A DNA stretch of 64,000 nt from an uncultured Deferribacteraceae bacterium (GCA_947041165.1 CAMRCY010000009.1:1-64000), one strand, 5' to 3'. Positions 44,588 through 53,698 are shown, counted from the stretch's first letter. A program made the numbers and translations. The notes: a model not told the origin generated them from the letters alone.

Positions 44588-44928
44588 TGGAGGTGAGGAG
44601 AATCGAACTCCTGTCCAGCTACCCTACAATATAGACCACTACATGTTTAGTCTGTACTTATTTCTCGCTATCCTCATCTATACAGACGTAGTCAATTCAA
44701 GCAAAGCCTCTTTGTTTAAACTGATTGGTAGAGACATACAACCAGTCTTGCCTGTATCATTTTACACCCGCTACCGTAACCACAGGCAGGTGACGGCGAA
44801 GATGTAGCTGCCTAGGCAGCTAGTGCTAAATTATCTTCAGCTTTTAAATTTGTCAAGTTTTTAACTTGGACCTTGAACCAAGACATGCGTCCTATACCCA
44901 CAGATAACTGTCGAAACCTAGCACCCCC
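44588..44928 (-). ncRNA. ssrA: tmRNA
   Basis: Rescues ribosomes stalled on broken mRNA, together with SmpB. The 341-base minus-strand gene opens GGGGGTGCTAGG-TTTCGACAG and ends with a T-arm GGACAGGAGTTCGATTCTCC. Acceptor arms GGGGGTG and CACCTCC pair over 7 bases with one G-U, and a single discriminator A follows, so CCA is not encoded. The tag reading frame (about 44812-44844) gives A-E-D-N-L-A-L-A-A before TAG, possibly preceded by K; the exact resume codon is not certain. The stop is followed by the GCTGCC/GGCAGC hairpin, and pseudoknot-like G-rich stems follow. Intrinsic terminator just downstream. Not a tRNA. Confidence 0.97.
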
Positions 44929-45016
44929 AAAAAGTAACTCTAAAACAAAATCTATACAATTTATATTATCTATTCTATCAATCTCAAAATATATAACCTA
45001 TAAACACTAATCCATA

Positions 45017-45048
45017 AACTATACTCTATACTCTATACTCTATACTAT
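45017..45048. repeat. 7-bp microsatellite upstream of ssrA
   Basis: TATACTC repeated about four times in a 300-base AT-rich spacer (44929-45225) that otherwise holds only the ssrA upstream region. Confidence 0.6.
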
Positions 45049-45225
45049 TAACCTAAAACAATCTATGCTATTTATATTATCTATTTAATAATCAAAAACT
45101 TCTACACTATCTATACTTATTTCATTAATCTAAATATTGACACTCTATATCTTATTGACTTCAATATTTATATAATTATTGCTGATTATTGACCTCGATA
45201 TCTATACAATAATTTACAAACTCTA

Positions 45226-45660
45226 TCAATCTAAAATTATACCGCTTTCACCTTTAAATGGTAAAACACAACCACCTGATGAATCTAGTATCAACTGAAT
45301 TGTAATTATATCACCATTTTCTAAACCATCGCCTTGACGCATATCTGACAAGGTTACGATCAAATCACCTATCAATGCATCACTCATATTTAGCCATACA
45401 TTTCCTTTATCTGATCTCACAACTTTGCCTGTCCATGTGAATTGCTTATTTACATATAGCTCGCTAAATAACGATCGCTTTTTCTCTTCACTATATTGAC
45501 TACTGCAACCCGTGTCTGCTTCAACTTGATCAAAATCTGCATTAGATATAAGTGGAGCTATTTCAACTATATGAACTACAGGGCTATCATCTTTTGAAAA
45601 CAGTAACCACAGAATTAATAGTATCACCAAAGCTATGCCTAAAAATTTTGATAAATTCAT
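45226..45660 (-). CDS. Hypothetical membrane-anchored OB-like protein
   Basis: A 144-residue protein with one N-terminal membrane helix (FLGIALVILLILWLLF, about residues 6-21), a linker, and a beta-rich part (FTWTGKVVRSDKGNVWLNM, DLIVTLSD, GDIITIQLILDSSGGCVLPF) that reads like an OB-fold tRNA_anti-type domain by pattern. No homology was verified. Probably a single gene. Confidence 0.68.
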   Translation of the reverse strand: MNLSKFLGIALVILLILWLLFSKDDSPVVHIVEIAPLISNADFDQVEADTGCSSQYSEEKKRSLFSELYVNKQFTWTGKVVRSDKGNVWLNMSDALIGDLIVTLSDMRQGDGLENGDIITIQLILDSSGGCVLPFKGESGIILD

Positions 45661-45818
45661 AATAGTCCTCGTTGAGCCTCACATTATTATTACATCACTT
45701 TTATCTTACTTATCTTACTTCTCATCCATATTCAATAAAAGCGTTTTGCTCTACACGTAATACAATATCTGAATGAGGTACTTTAACACATATAATAAGA
45801 TTAAATCAATAACATATT

Positions 45819-46409
45819 TTAATCCTTCAATATTATATTAAAATCTAACACATCATCTGCAATTCTTAAATGATCCTTTCTGTTAGCTGTGTAAATTATA
45901 TCTACTCCTGCCGACTTCGATTCTAAAAAAGCTCGTTCAATTTCATCTCTACTTATAGCATCTATTGATACAAACGGCTCATCAAATATCACAATTTTTT
46001 TACTCATCAGATATCCATAAATAAAAAGAAGTCGTTTTTGTCCATCACTTAATTTCAGAGAAGGTCGATCCTTATTAACTCCAATACGTGATAAAAGTGA
46101 TGTTGCTAACTCCATATCATTGCCTACAATTAATAAAGCTTCATCAATTATATACTCTCTAAAAATTAAACTTTCAGGTGATTGTAACAAAATTCCACAA
46201 TCCTCTAGCTTGAAAAATTTCTCTATTTTGCCTGATGGATAATCAAAAACATCTGCTATAGATTTAACCAATAATGATTTTCCAGAGCCGTTACTACCAT
46301 AAATTGCTGTTATCTTACCTCGACTAATATCGTAACTTACAGCTTGCTTATTCTTCAAACTATATCGCCAATCAATTACTGATAACACTTTGTCATTATT
46401 ATTATTCAT
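45819..46409 (-). CDS. ABC transporter ATPase, second of a pair
   Basis: A 196-residue nucleotide-binding domain with Walker A GSNGSGKS (about 36-43), a Q-loop at LLQSPES, the signature KLSDGQKR and Walker B KIVIFDEP. Slightly short for an NBD (usual 210-230), and the D-loop and H-loop region reads YTANRKDHL, with a His preceded by Lys-Asp that may stand for the switch His. It lies 19 bases after the repeat-bearing ATPase. Two ATPases after rplQ recall the ecfA1-ecfA2-ecfT order of other bacteria, but no ecfT or substrate-binding gene follows here. Substrate unknown. Confidence 0.85.
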   Translation of the reverse strand: MNNNNDKVLSVIDWRYSLKNKQAVSYDISRGKITAIYGSNGSGKSLLVKSIADVFDYPSGKIEKFFKLEDCGILLQSPESLIFREYIIDEALLIVGNDMELATSLLSRIGVNKDRPSLKLSDGQKRLLFIYGYLMSKKIVIFDEPFVSIDAISRDEIERAFLESKSAGVDIIYTANRKDHLRIADDVLDFNIILKD

Positions 46410-46428
46410 AAATATCTCAATATTATCA

Positions 46429-47355
46429 TCATATTATAATCTCTATAATTGTGTCTGCATAATCATCAAAATGCGTGTCGTGAGTTGCTATTATAAATGG
46501 AGTTGTTTTACTCATTTCAATAATCTCACGTGATATCATTGACGCATACTCATCATCTAACATATCTAGCGGTTCATCAAGAAGAATAACTTTATCTCGT
46601 CCCATCTCCAATGCTATCATTATTGATAATCGCTTTAACTCTCCACCTGATAAATCATAAATCGATCTATCAATAAATTCGCTAAACCGACTTATATCGC
46701 TGTTTGCATCTGTAAGCACAGATGATAATATTAACTCATCTTTAAGGTAACCTGTCACAAAATTGAACTCTGCTGATGAATGTAGGTATATTGAATCTAA
46801 AATTTTTATATCATTAACTTGATGATCGTACTTAGTATTACTAACCGTATCGCTACTGTCTTTAGCAACACAATTCGCATGACTACTTAGATGAGTGCAA
46901 TTAGAGCTATCAACTGCATCACTGCTCTGTGAGTGAACGCCACTGAGAACATCAACTGCATCACTGCTCTGTGAGTGAACGCCACAGAGAACATCAACTG
47001 CGTCACTGCTCTGTGAGTGAACGTCACTAAGAACATCAACTGCATCACTGCTCTGTGAGTGAACGCCATTGAGAACATCAACTGCATCACTGCTCTGTGA
47101 ATTAATGTGACTGTTAATACTATTGATTATATCTCCACTACTTAATTCAACCACACCAGCAATTGAACGAAGTAATGTTGATTTACCTGTCCCAACTCTA
47201 CCCTTTATAACCAAAATATTGCCGTAAGGTATTGTCATGTTTAGGTTATCAAATAATGGTTCGTTCTCGTTAAATGATATCGTTACTGAATTAAAGGTTA
47301 AAAAAAAGAGAGGATTAACCCTCTCTTCTTTTATTATATTTATTCTTCTTTTCAA
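46429..47355 (-). CDS. ABC transporter ATPase with internal 14-residue tandem repeat
   Basis: A 308-residue ABC ATPase: Walker A GRVGTGKST (about 54-62), signature YDLSGGELKRLSI and Walker B KVILLDEPLDML, switch His in ATHDTHFD. Between the Walker A and the Q-loop region it has an insertion of 4-5 copies of a 14-residue unit SQSSDAVDVLxxVH, then a further Ser-rich stretch, before the fold resumes. An insertion there would sit on the surface between core strands. The reading frame starts with TTG at 47355 directly after the rplQ stop; no better start exists before Met40. The rplQ terminator overlaps its first codons. It may be poorly expressed or a decaying gene, but the catalytic motifs are intact. 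Confidence 0.8.
   Translation of the reverse strand: MKRRINIIKEERVNPLFFLTFNSVTISFNENEPLFDNLNMTIPYGNILVIKGRVGTGKSTLLRSIAGVVELSSGDIINSINSHINSQSSDAVDVLNGVHSQSSDAVDVLSDVHSQSSDAVDVLCGVHSQSSDAVDVLSGVHSQSSDAVDSSNCTHLSSHANCVAKDSSDTVSNTKYDHQVNDIKILDSIYLHSSAEFNFVTGYLKDELILSSVLTDANSDISRFSEFIDRSIYDLSGGELKRLSIMIALEMGRDKVILLDEPLDMLDDEYASMISREIIEMSKTTPFIIATHDTHFDDYADTIIEIII
46920..47095 (-). repeat. 42-bp in-frame tandem repeat
   Basis: Four full 42-bp units plus a fifth partial one, each encoding SQSSDAVDVL plus four residues ending in VH. Because the unit is a multiple of three, copy-number change keeps the frame. Confidence 0.9.
47299..47330 (-). terminator. Intrinsic terminator after rplQ, inside the ABC gene's 5' end
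   Basis: On the minus strand AAGAGAGG-GTTAAT-CCTCTCTT followed by a run of T: perfect 8-base stem. It lies 26-56 bases past the rplQ stop and overlaps codons 9-20 of the ABC gene. Confidence 0.85.
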
Positions 47356-47895
47356 TTAACTTTCTTTTGTTGGATTGTCAGTTACCACTGTTGCTGGTGC
47401 TTCAGTCACAACCGTTGCTGGTGCTTCAGTTACAACCGTTGCTGGTGCTTTTTTAGCAACTGTTTCAGTAGCCTTCGTAGGTGTCGACTCTACAACATTA
47501 TTAGCAGCATCTTTCTTACTTGGCTTTGGTATCTCAACAATAGGATCAGTAAATTCGATGTATGCCATGTTTGCATTATCACCACGTCTTTTACCAGATC
47601 TAATTATTCTTGTATATCCACCATTTCTATCTTTAAATGAGTGAGCTATAACATCAAAAAGTCTATTAACTGTGTCTTTATGATGCAATCTTGCTATAGC
47701 AACTCTTCTTGTTGCAAGCGTACCCTTTTTACCTAATGTGATTAATGGTTCAATATAAGTACGAAGATATTTCGCTTTCTCTAAAGTAGTTTCTATTCTG
47801 CCATGCTCAATTAATGATTTCGCCATGTTGCTAAAAGTAGCTTTACGATGGGCTGTTTTCATTCTGAATTTATTATTTACAACTGAATGCCTCAT
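47356..47895 (-). CDS. rplQ: 50S ribosomal protein L17
   Basis: Large-subunit protein that closes the alpha operon. Start at ATG 47895 (MRHSVVNNKFRMKTAHRKATFSNM matches the family); a TTG at 47904 is also in frame. The core ends near residue 130, beyond which lies a tail with KPSKKDAANN and three copies of the 8-residue unit APATVVTE, giving 179 residues against a usual 115-130. The tail is encoded by 24-bp tandem repeats and is unlikely to be structured. It is followed by a terminator. Confidence 0.94.
   Translation of the reverse strand: MRHSVVNNKFRMKTAHRKATFSNMAKSLIEHGRIETTLEKAKYLRTYIEPLITLGKKGTLATRRVAIARLHHKDTVNRLFDVIAHSFKDRNGGYTRIIRSGKRRGDNANMAYIEFTDPIVEIPKPSKKDAANNVVESTPTKATETVAKKAPATVVTEAPATVVTEAPATVVTDNPTKES
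47380..47452 (-). repeat. 24-bp in-frame tandem repeat in rplQ tail
   Basis: Three near-identical 24-bp units encoding APATVVTE, followed by a diverged TDNPTKES end. Confidence 0.85.
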
Positions 47896-47957
47896 AAGCT
47901 CCAAAACCTCAAATTATTTATATTATAAATGTTCAATTTATATACTTTAATAACAAT

Positions 47958-48983
47958 CTACTCTTCTTCGTCGTCTTCGTCATCCACAATTGCTGGAGCT
48001 TCATAACCGTAAGCAGATAGATCCATACCTAGACTTAAACCTAGATCACATAAAACTTTTTTAATTTCCTCTAGAGATTTTCTACCAAAGTTTTTGGTTT
48101 TTAACATCTCTCCATCGGTTTTTGTACAAAGTTCATATAATGTTTCTATATTAGCATTTTTTAAACAGTTGTATGCACGAACAGATAACTCTAATTCTTC
48201 AATAGAATTATCTAACATATCAACTATTTGATCATTTGATTTAGACGCTTCAACTTCTGGAGCAACTTCAATAGTTTCTTCAAAATTGATATACTGCATC
48301 ATGTAATCTTTGATAATCTTTGCTGCAAATGCCATCGCGTTTTCTGGTTTGATTGATCCATCTGTTTCAATCTCCATAGTCAACTTTTCGTAATCAGTCG
48401 ATTGACCAACACGAGCATTCTCAATATAGTAATTAACACTTTTTATAGGTGTAAAAACTGCGTCTATCGGTATAACGCCAACTATGTCATCAAACTTATT
48501 ACCGAACTCTTCACTTGGAAGATATCCTATACCTCGTTCAATAAATAGCTCAATATATATTTCCGTACTATCATCAGTGACAGTAAGAATGTGCTGTTCA
48601 GGTTCTAAAATCTCTAGATTTAAATCACCTTCAATATCGCCAGCAACTATAGGACCTGCACCTTTCTTCTTGATACATGCTCTAATTTGTTCATGTGATG
48701 TTGAGTTTAATTCTAATGATTTGATGTTAAGTAATATCTCAACGATATCCTCTTTCACACCAGATATTGTGCTAAACTCATTACTAATACCTTCTATACG
48801 GATACCAACTACCGCTGTTCCCTCTATAGACGATAACATTACTCTACGTAATGCGTTACCGATAGTTATACCAAAACCTTTTTCATATGGTTCTGCTACA
48901 AACTTACCGTAGTGGCCAACTAATTGACCAATTGTATCTATCTTCTTAGGCTTAATTAAGCTCTTGAAATTCATCATTACCAT
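47958..48983 (-). CDS. rpoA: RNA polymerase alpha subunit
   Basis: The 341-residue protein has the N-terminal dimerisation and assembly domain (GHYGKFVAEPYEKGFGITIGNALRRVMLSS, core GITIGNALRRVMLSS) and the C-terminal DNA-contacting domain (ANIETLYELCTKTDGEMLKTKNFGRKSLEEIK, core NFGRKSLEEIK). Acidic C-terminal end. AGGAG lies 8 bases before the ATG of MVMMNFK. Standard alpha-operon place after rpsD. Confidence 0.96.
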   Translation of the reverse strand: MVMMNFKSLIKPKKIDTIGQLVGHYGKFVAEPYEKGFGITIGNALRRVMLSSIEGTAVVGIRIEGISNEFSTISGVKEDIVEILLNIKSLELNSTSHEQIRACIKKKGAGPIVAGDIEGDLNLEILEPEQHILTVTDDSTEIYIELFIERGIGYLPSEEFGNKFDDIVGVIPIDAVFTPIKSVNYYIENARVGQSTDYEKLTMEIETDGSIKPENAMAFAAKIIKDYMMQYINFEETIEVAPEVEASKSNDQIVDMLDNSIEELELSVRAYNCLKNANIETLYELCTKTDGEMLKTKNFGRKSLEEIKKVLCDLGLSLGMDLSAYGYEAPAIVDDEDDEEE

Positions 48984-49012
48984 TAATGGTACTCCTATAA
49001 GATATTCTTACC

Positions 49013-49639
49013 CTACTTAGAATAAAGCTCTACTATTAGTGATTCTTGAATTTCATATTTCACATCTTCTCTAATAGGCATTCTACTGATCTCTGCTTTA
49101 AAGTTAGGTTTATCTAGTAATATCCATTCTGGTATACCACGACCCTGAGCAGTCTCAAGTGAGTCTACTATGCGTATATGCTCTTTACTAACCTCTTTAA
49201 CTGCTATAACCATTCCTGGTTTAACAAGAAACGATGGTATAGAAACTTTACGTCCATCAACAGTGAAATGCTCATGCTTAACCATCTGTCTTGCTTCTTT
49301 TCTACTTGCAGCAAAACCTGATCTATAAACAACATTATCTAAACGACGCTCTAATAATTGAAATAAATTATCGCCTGTTATTCCTTGTGTTGATGAAGCT
49401 TTGGCAAAATATCTTCTAAATTGTGTTTCTAAAACACCATAAATTCTTTTTGTTTTCTGCTTTTCTCTCAACTGAATACCGAAATCAGATAATTTCTTTC
49501 TTAATTTACCATGCTGTCCTGGTGCGTAATCTTTTCTTTCAAATCCACACTTCTCTTTATAACAACGCTCACCTTTTAAGTATAGCTTCATATTTTCTCT
49601 TCTGCACAATTTGCAGTTAGCACCTGTATATCTAGCCAC
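49013..49639 (-). CDS. rpsD: 30S ribosomal protein S4, zinc-binding form
   Basis: Primary 16S rRNA binder. The 208-residue protein keeps the N-terminal Cys cluster (CKLCRRE, and later CYKEKC), marking the C+ zinc form, and the S4 RNA-binding domain [35 protein letters not shown] (core [11 protein letters not shown]). Alpha operon. Confidence 0.95.
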   Translation of the reverse strand: MARYTGANCKLCRRENMKLYLKGERCYKEKCGFERKDYAPGQHGKLRKKLSDFGIQLREKQKTKRIYGVLETQFRRYFAKASSTQGITGDNLFQLLERRLDNVVYRSGFAASRKEARQMVKHEHFTVDGRKVSIPSFLVKPGMVIAVKEVSKEHIRIVDSLETAQGRGIPEWILLDKPNFKAEISRMPIREDVKYEIQESLIVELYSK

Positions 49640-49649
49640 TTAATGCTCC

Positions 49650-50036
49650 TTATATTCTTCTTTTCTTTTGCGGACGGCATCCATTATGTGGGACTGGAGT
49701 GATGTCTCTTATTAAGGTAACTTTTATACCTGCTGTTTGGATGGCACGAATCGCTGATTCTCTTCCAGATCCTGGACCTTTAACTGAAACTTCAACCTCA
49801 CGCATACCACAATCAAGCGCTTTTTTTGAAGCATTCTCTGCTGCTAACTGTGCAGCAAAAGGAGTTGATTTTCTTGAGTTCTTAAAGTTCTCTGTTCCGC
49901 CTGTTGCCCATGCTATAACATCACCGTTCATATCTGAAAAAGTTATATGTGTGTTATTAAATGTTGAAAAAACATGTGCTATACCACGTGGTATATTGCG
50001 TTTCTCTTTTTTTACTTTTTTTCTAGGACCTGCCAT
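49650..50036 (-). CDS. rpsK: 30S ribosomal protein S11
   Basis: Platform protein. 128 residues, with [28 protein letters not shown] at the N-terminus (core [10 protein letters not shown]), [15 protein letters not shown] and the basic end [18 protein letters not shown]. Normal length; GGAGG precedes the ATG. Confidence 0.96.
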   Translation of the reverse strand: MAGPRKKVKKEKRNIPRGIAHVFSTFNNTHITFSDMNGDVIAWATGGTENFKNSRKSTPFAAQLAAENASKKALDCGMREVEVSVKGPGSGRESAIRAIQTAGIKVTLIRDITPVPHNGCRPQKKRRI

Positions 50037-50102
50037 CGTGCCTCCTTTAGTATATGGCTACTTTATTTCTATTTTTATTTATCAATTAATATTTTTTTAA
50101 AA

Positions 50103-50471
50103 CTACTTACGTTTTATACCACGTTTTCCTGCAAGACCTTTACGTGTTCTAGCGTTTGAACGAGTTTTTTGTCCCCTAACTGGCATACCTAGTTTATGTC
50201 TTACGCCTCTATAACAGTTGATCTCCATTAATCGCTTAATGTTTAGACTGATATCTTTACGTAAATCACCCTCTACCTTATAGTTATCCTCGATAAGTTT
50301 TCTTATCGTTGATATCTCTTGCTCAGTAAGCTCGCCTACTCTTTTATTCATATCAATTTTAGCCGCTTCTATAAGCGCTCGTGATATATTTCTACCTACA
50401 CCGTATATATAAGTAAGGCCTATCTCTACCTTTTTATTGTTTGGAATATCTACTCCGGCTACTCGTGCCAT
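50103..50471 (-). CDS. rpsM: 30S ribosomal protein S13
   Basis: Head protein contacting tRNAs and 50S. 122 residues starting [26 protein letters not shown] and ending with the basic [14 protein letters not shown] region. Normal. Confidence 0.96.
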   Translation of the reverse strand: MARVAGVDIPNNKKVEIGLTYIYGVGRNISRALIEAAKIDMNKRVGELTEQEISTIRKLIEDNYKVEGDLRKDISLNIKRLMEINCYRGVRHKLGMPVRGQKTRSNARTRKGLAGKRGIKRK

Positions 50472-50548
50472 GCTTACTCTCCTTTGGTACTACTTCATAG
50501 TTTTAAAAAAAAAATATCACAAAATCTATAAACTAATTATAAACCTAA

Positions 50549-50662
50549 TTAACCTTGACGTTGTTTGTGACGAGGATTTTCACAGATTACTCTTACAACA
50601 CCTTTGCGCTTAACAACCTTACACTTTGTGCATATAGGTTTTACACTCGAACGTACTTTCAT
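50549..50662 (-). CDS. rpmJ: 50S ribosomal protein L36, zinc-binding form
   Basis: A 37-residue protein, [19 protein letters not shown], with zinc ligands C11, C14, C27 and H32 and the terminal HKQRQG. It lies in its usual position between infA and rpsM. AGGAGG precedes the ATG. Confidence 0.95.
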   Translation of the reverse strand: MKVRSSVKPICTKCKVVKRKGVVRVICENPRHKQRQG

Positions 50663-50712
50663 AAATAAAGCCTCCTACTCTATACAAACCTTTTGACTTG
50701 TATGACAAAAAT

Positions 50713-50934
50713 CTACTTATCTCTATATGTTATTCTACCTTTTGTAAGATCATAAGGAGATAACTCTACTGTAACTTTATCACCCGGAAGAATACGAATG
50801 AAATTCATTCTCATTTTACCAGATAAATGTGCTAAAATCTTGTGATTGTTCTCTAACGTTACTATGAACTGTGCGTTCGGTAACGACTCTACTACTACAC
50901 CTTGAGTCTCTATGACATCATCTTTTTTACTCAT
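50713..50934 (-). CDS. infA: Translation initiation factor IF-1
   Basis: Binds the A site of the 30S subunit during initiation. 73 residues, OB fold, with [47 protein letters not shown] (core [12 protein letters not shown]) and [11 protein letters not shown]. Standard length. AGGTG upstream. Located between map and rpmJ. Confidence 0.96.
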   Translation of the reverse strand: MSKKDDVIETQGVVVESLPNAQFIVTLENNHKILAHLSGKMRMNFIRILPGDKVTVELSPYDLTKGRITYRDK

Positions 50935-50973
50935 ACACCTTCTCTATATAAAATAAACATGCAGTATATCGAA

Positions 50974-51726
50974 TTATTGAGCTAATGTCAATATCTCAGG
51001 TTCTTTATCTGTAATTAACACAGTATTCTCGTAGTGCGCTGATAGAGAGTTATCTACAGTAATAACAGTCCACTTATCTGCCAAAATCTTAATCTTGTAA
51101 TCGCCTGCTGTAACCATAGGCTCTATAGCTAAAACCATGCCCTTTTTCAATCTTAGTCCCGTACCCGCTTTACCGTAGTTTGGAACTGATGGTTCTTCAT
51201 GAAGTTTTCTGCCTACACCATGACCACAAAATTCTCGTACAACTCCGTAACCTTTGCTTTCAACATGCTGTTGGATAGCTGATGAAATATCGTATAATCT
51301 ACTTCCAACCCTTGCATGTGCAACTCCTGCAAAGAACGACTCTTCCGTAGCTTTTACTAAATCTAAACCTTTCTGATCTACGTTCCCTACTGTAAATGTT
51401 CTGCACGCATCTGCATGAAATGAATCTTTCGATATAACTATATCTACTGATACTATATCGCCATCTTGAACAAACCTCTTATCGGTTGGTATTCCATGGA
51501 TCACTTCTTCATTAATCGAAACACAACAACTACTCGGAAATCCTTGATAACCTACCGTTGAACATATACCACCTTTCGATGATACAAACTCTGCAACGAT
51601 GCTATCTATATCGTTGGTTGTTATACCAACTGCTATCTTATCTTGTAATTTTAAAAATAACTCTTTTAAAATATCTGCAGAGACTCTTATTTTATCTATC
51701 TCTGCTTTAGAATATATCTCTACCAT
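50974..51726 (-). CDS. map: Methionine aminopeptidase
   Basis: Removes initiator Met from new proteins. 250 residues, type I. Metal-binding residues are seen in VSVDIVISKDSFHADACRTFTVG (two Asp), FCGHGVGRKLHEEPSVPNYG (His) and LAIEPMV (Glu), with a final Glu in HYENTVLIT. Starts 2 bases after adk stops. Confidence 0.95.
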   Translation of the reverse strand: MVEIYSKAEIDKIRVSADILKELFLKLQDKIAVGITTNDIDSIVAEFVSSKGGICSTVGYQGFPSSCCVSINEEVIHGIPTDKRFVQDGDIVSVDIVISKDSFHADACRTFTVGNVDQKGLDLVKATEESFFAGVAHARVGSRLYDISSAIQQHVESKGYGVVREFCGHGVGRKLHEEPSVPNYGKAGTGLRLKKGMVLAIEPMVTAGDYKIKILADKWTVITVDNSLSAHYENTVLITDKEPEILTLAQ

Positions 51727-51728
51727 AG

Positions 51729-52382
51729 TTAAGATAAAATCTTTCTAATATCTTCATAAACTGCTGCAGGATCTTTCGAACCATCTACAATATGAAGTTT
51801 GCCTGACGGCTTATAATAGTTCTTTAACATATCTGCTTGTGAATGAAAAACTTCTAATCTTTTTATAATAGTTTCTGACTTATCATCATCTCTATGTATA
51901 AGAGGTGTTTTGCCATCTTCTGACATTCCATTAACCGCAGGAGGATTAAATTTAACATGATACGCTTTACCAGTTAAAGGAGAAATTCTTCTACCTGATA
52001 ATCTTTCAATTATCGGCTCATCTGGAACCTCTAACGATATAACATGTGTTAAACAACACTCTAAACTTGTTTGTAACATAGTATCTAATGCTGTCGCTTG
52101 AGTTACTGTACGTGGAAAACCATCCAGTATAAAACCTTTCTGACAGTCTATTGCTTGTAATCTTTCTTTCATCATCTTGATTATGATATCATCTGTTACA
52201 AGGCTACCTTCATCCATAAATGCTTTGGCGATTATTCCTAGCTCTGTACCATTCTTGACTGCTTCACGAAGCATGTCTCCTGTAGAAATCTGTACAACAT
52301 GAAACTCTTCTGTTATCTTTTCTGATTGTGTGCCTTTACCTGATCCCGGTGCACCTAAAAATAATATCTGAATTTTACTCAT
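51729..52382 (-). CDS. adk: Adenylate kinase
   Basis: Interconverts ATP plus AMP and 2 ADP. 217 residues with the P-loop LFLGAPGSGKGTQSEKI, AMP-binding STGDMLR, the FILDGFPRT motif and a lid region around RLSGRRISPLTGKAYH. The lid carries no Cys4 set, so it is the non-zinc long form. The start overlaps the secY stop by 4 bases. Confidence 0.96.
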   Translation of the reverse strand: MSKIQILFLGAPGSGKGTQSEKITEEFHVVQISTGDMLREAVKNGTELGIIAKAFMDEGSLVTDDIIIKMMKERLQAIDCQKGFILDGFPRTVTQATALDTMLQTSLECCLTHVISLEVPDEPIIERLSGRRISPLTGKAYHVKFNPPAVNGMSEDGKTPLIHRDDDKSETIIKRLEVFHSQADMLKNYYKPSGKLHIVDGSKDPAAVYEDIRKILS

Positions 52383-53698
52383 GACCAGTTACGCCCCCTT
52401 ACTTTACCTTTCTTCAGAAAACCTGAAAAATTGTGTGTTAATAATTGTGACTCTAATTTTTGAATAACGTCTAAGCCAACACCAACAACAATAAGTAAAC
52501 TCGTACCACCAAAATAAAACGGTAATGAAAAACCAGATACAAATAACTGTGGCATAACCGCAACTAGTGATAGGTATAATGCACCAATGAATGTTAATCT
52601 TGTTAAAACATAATCTATATAGTCAGCTGTTGCTTGGCCTGGACGTCTGCCCGGCATAACTCCACCTGAATTTTGTATATTATCTGCGATATCCTTAGGA
52701 TTAAAAATAATAGATGTATAAAAATATGTGAAAAATACAATCAACACTAACTCCAATACATAATAGTATGGATATTGTGGTGAGAAAATTAATGACATAC
52801 TTTGTACAAATGCATTAGTTGGTGCAAACGTTGCAATCGTTGCTGGAGTTGCGATTAATGTTGATGCAAATATAATCGGTATAACTCCTGCTGGATTAAT
52901 TCTTAACGGTAAATAAGATGTAGATGTTTCTGATTGACCAGTAATACTACCTTTACGCACATACTGAATAGGTAGACGACGTTGTGAAGTCTCCATAAAT
53001 ACAATCGCTACAAATGCTAATGCCATTATCGCTAACGCTAAAAGAAGCGGGATTAATTGTAACTCATTTGTCATCATTAAACCGTATGTATTCGCTAACG
53101 CCGACGGAAGTGATGCAATGATACCTGCCATAATTATCAACGACATACCATTACCAACACCAAACGATGTTATCTTCTCGCCTAACCATACCAAGAATAC
53201 TGTTCCTGCTGTTAACGTTAATGAAGTAATTAATCTAAACGACCAACCACCTACTAGAACTACTGGTGAACCGTCTGGTGCAACCATAGATTCTATACCT
53301 ATTGCAATAAACAGTCCTTGCATAAATGCTATAGCCACTGTTAAAAATCTTGTGTATTTAGTTATCTTCTCTCTACCTTCTGAACCTCGTTTCTTAAGCT
53401 CGCCTAATGTAGGGATAACCGCTGCTAATAATTCCATTATAATTGATGCTGAGATATATGGCATAACGCCTAACGCAAAAACAGTCAATCTCGATAATGC
53501 GCCACCCGTAAACATATCAAAAAAACCTAACATACTATCTTGTGCCATTTGAAAAAATTGCGACAATGCTTCTCCATTAACTCCAGGAGTTGGAACATGT
53601 GCACCAATTCTAAATACCGCTAAAAGAAAAAGCGTCATTAATATACGTTTTCTTAATTCTGGTATAGAAAATATTTCTCCTAATTTTGTTAAAAACAT
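52379..53698 (-). CDS. secY: Preprotein translocase subunit SecY
   Basis: Channel of the Sec translocon in the inner membrane. 439 residues with about ten hydrophobic helices; recognisable parts are FRIGAHVPTPGVNGEALSQF (plug region), LPLRINPAGVIPIIFASTL (core RINPAGVIPIIFA) and PGRRPGQATADYIDYVLTRLT (core MPGRRPGQATADYI). Upstream lies a 495-base gap from rplO, unusual for this operon. adk follows with overlap. Confidence 0.96.
   Translation of the reverse strand: MFLTKLGEIFSIPELRKRILMTLFLLAVFRIGAHVPTPGVNGEALSQFFQMAQDSMLGFFDMFTGGALSRLTVFALGVMPYISASIIMELLAAVIPTLGELKKRGSEGREKITKYTRFLTVAIAFMQGLFIAIGIESMVAPDGSPVVLVGGWSFRLITSLTLTAGTVFLVWLGEKITSFGVGNGMSLIIMAGIIASLPSALANTYGLMMTNELQLIPLLLALAIMALAFVAIVFMETSQRRLPIQYVRKGSITGQSETSTSYLPLRINPAGVIPIIFASTLIATPATIATFAPTNAFVQSMSLIFSPQYPYYYVLELVLIVFFTYFYTSIIFNPKDIADNIQNSGGVMPGRRPGQATADYIDYVLTRLTFIGALYLSLVAVMPQLFVSGFSLPFYFGGTSLLIVVGVGLDVIQKLESQLLTHNFSGFLKKGKVRGRNWS

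Noticed and set aside
44588-44660. A tRNA gene from the T-arm-like GGAGTTCGATTCTCC
   Set aside because: The element is the 3' end of tmRNA; the acceptor partner lies 340 bases away.
46887-47090. A separate 67-residue protein of repeated FTHRAVMQL units
   Set aside because: Alternative frame of the 42-bp repeat inside the ABC ATPase gene.
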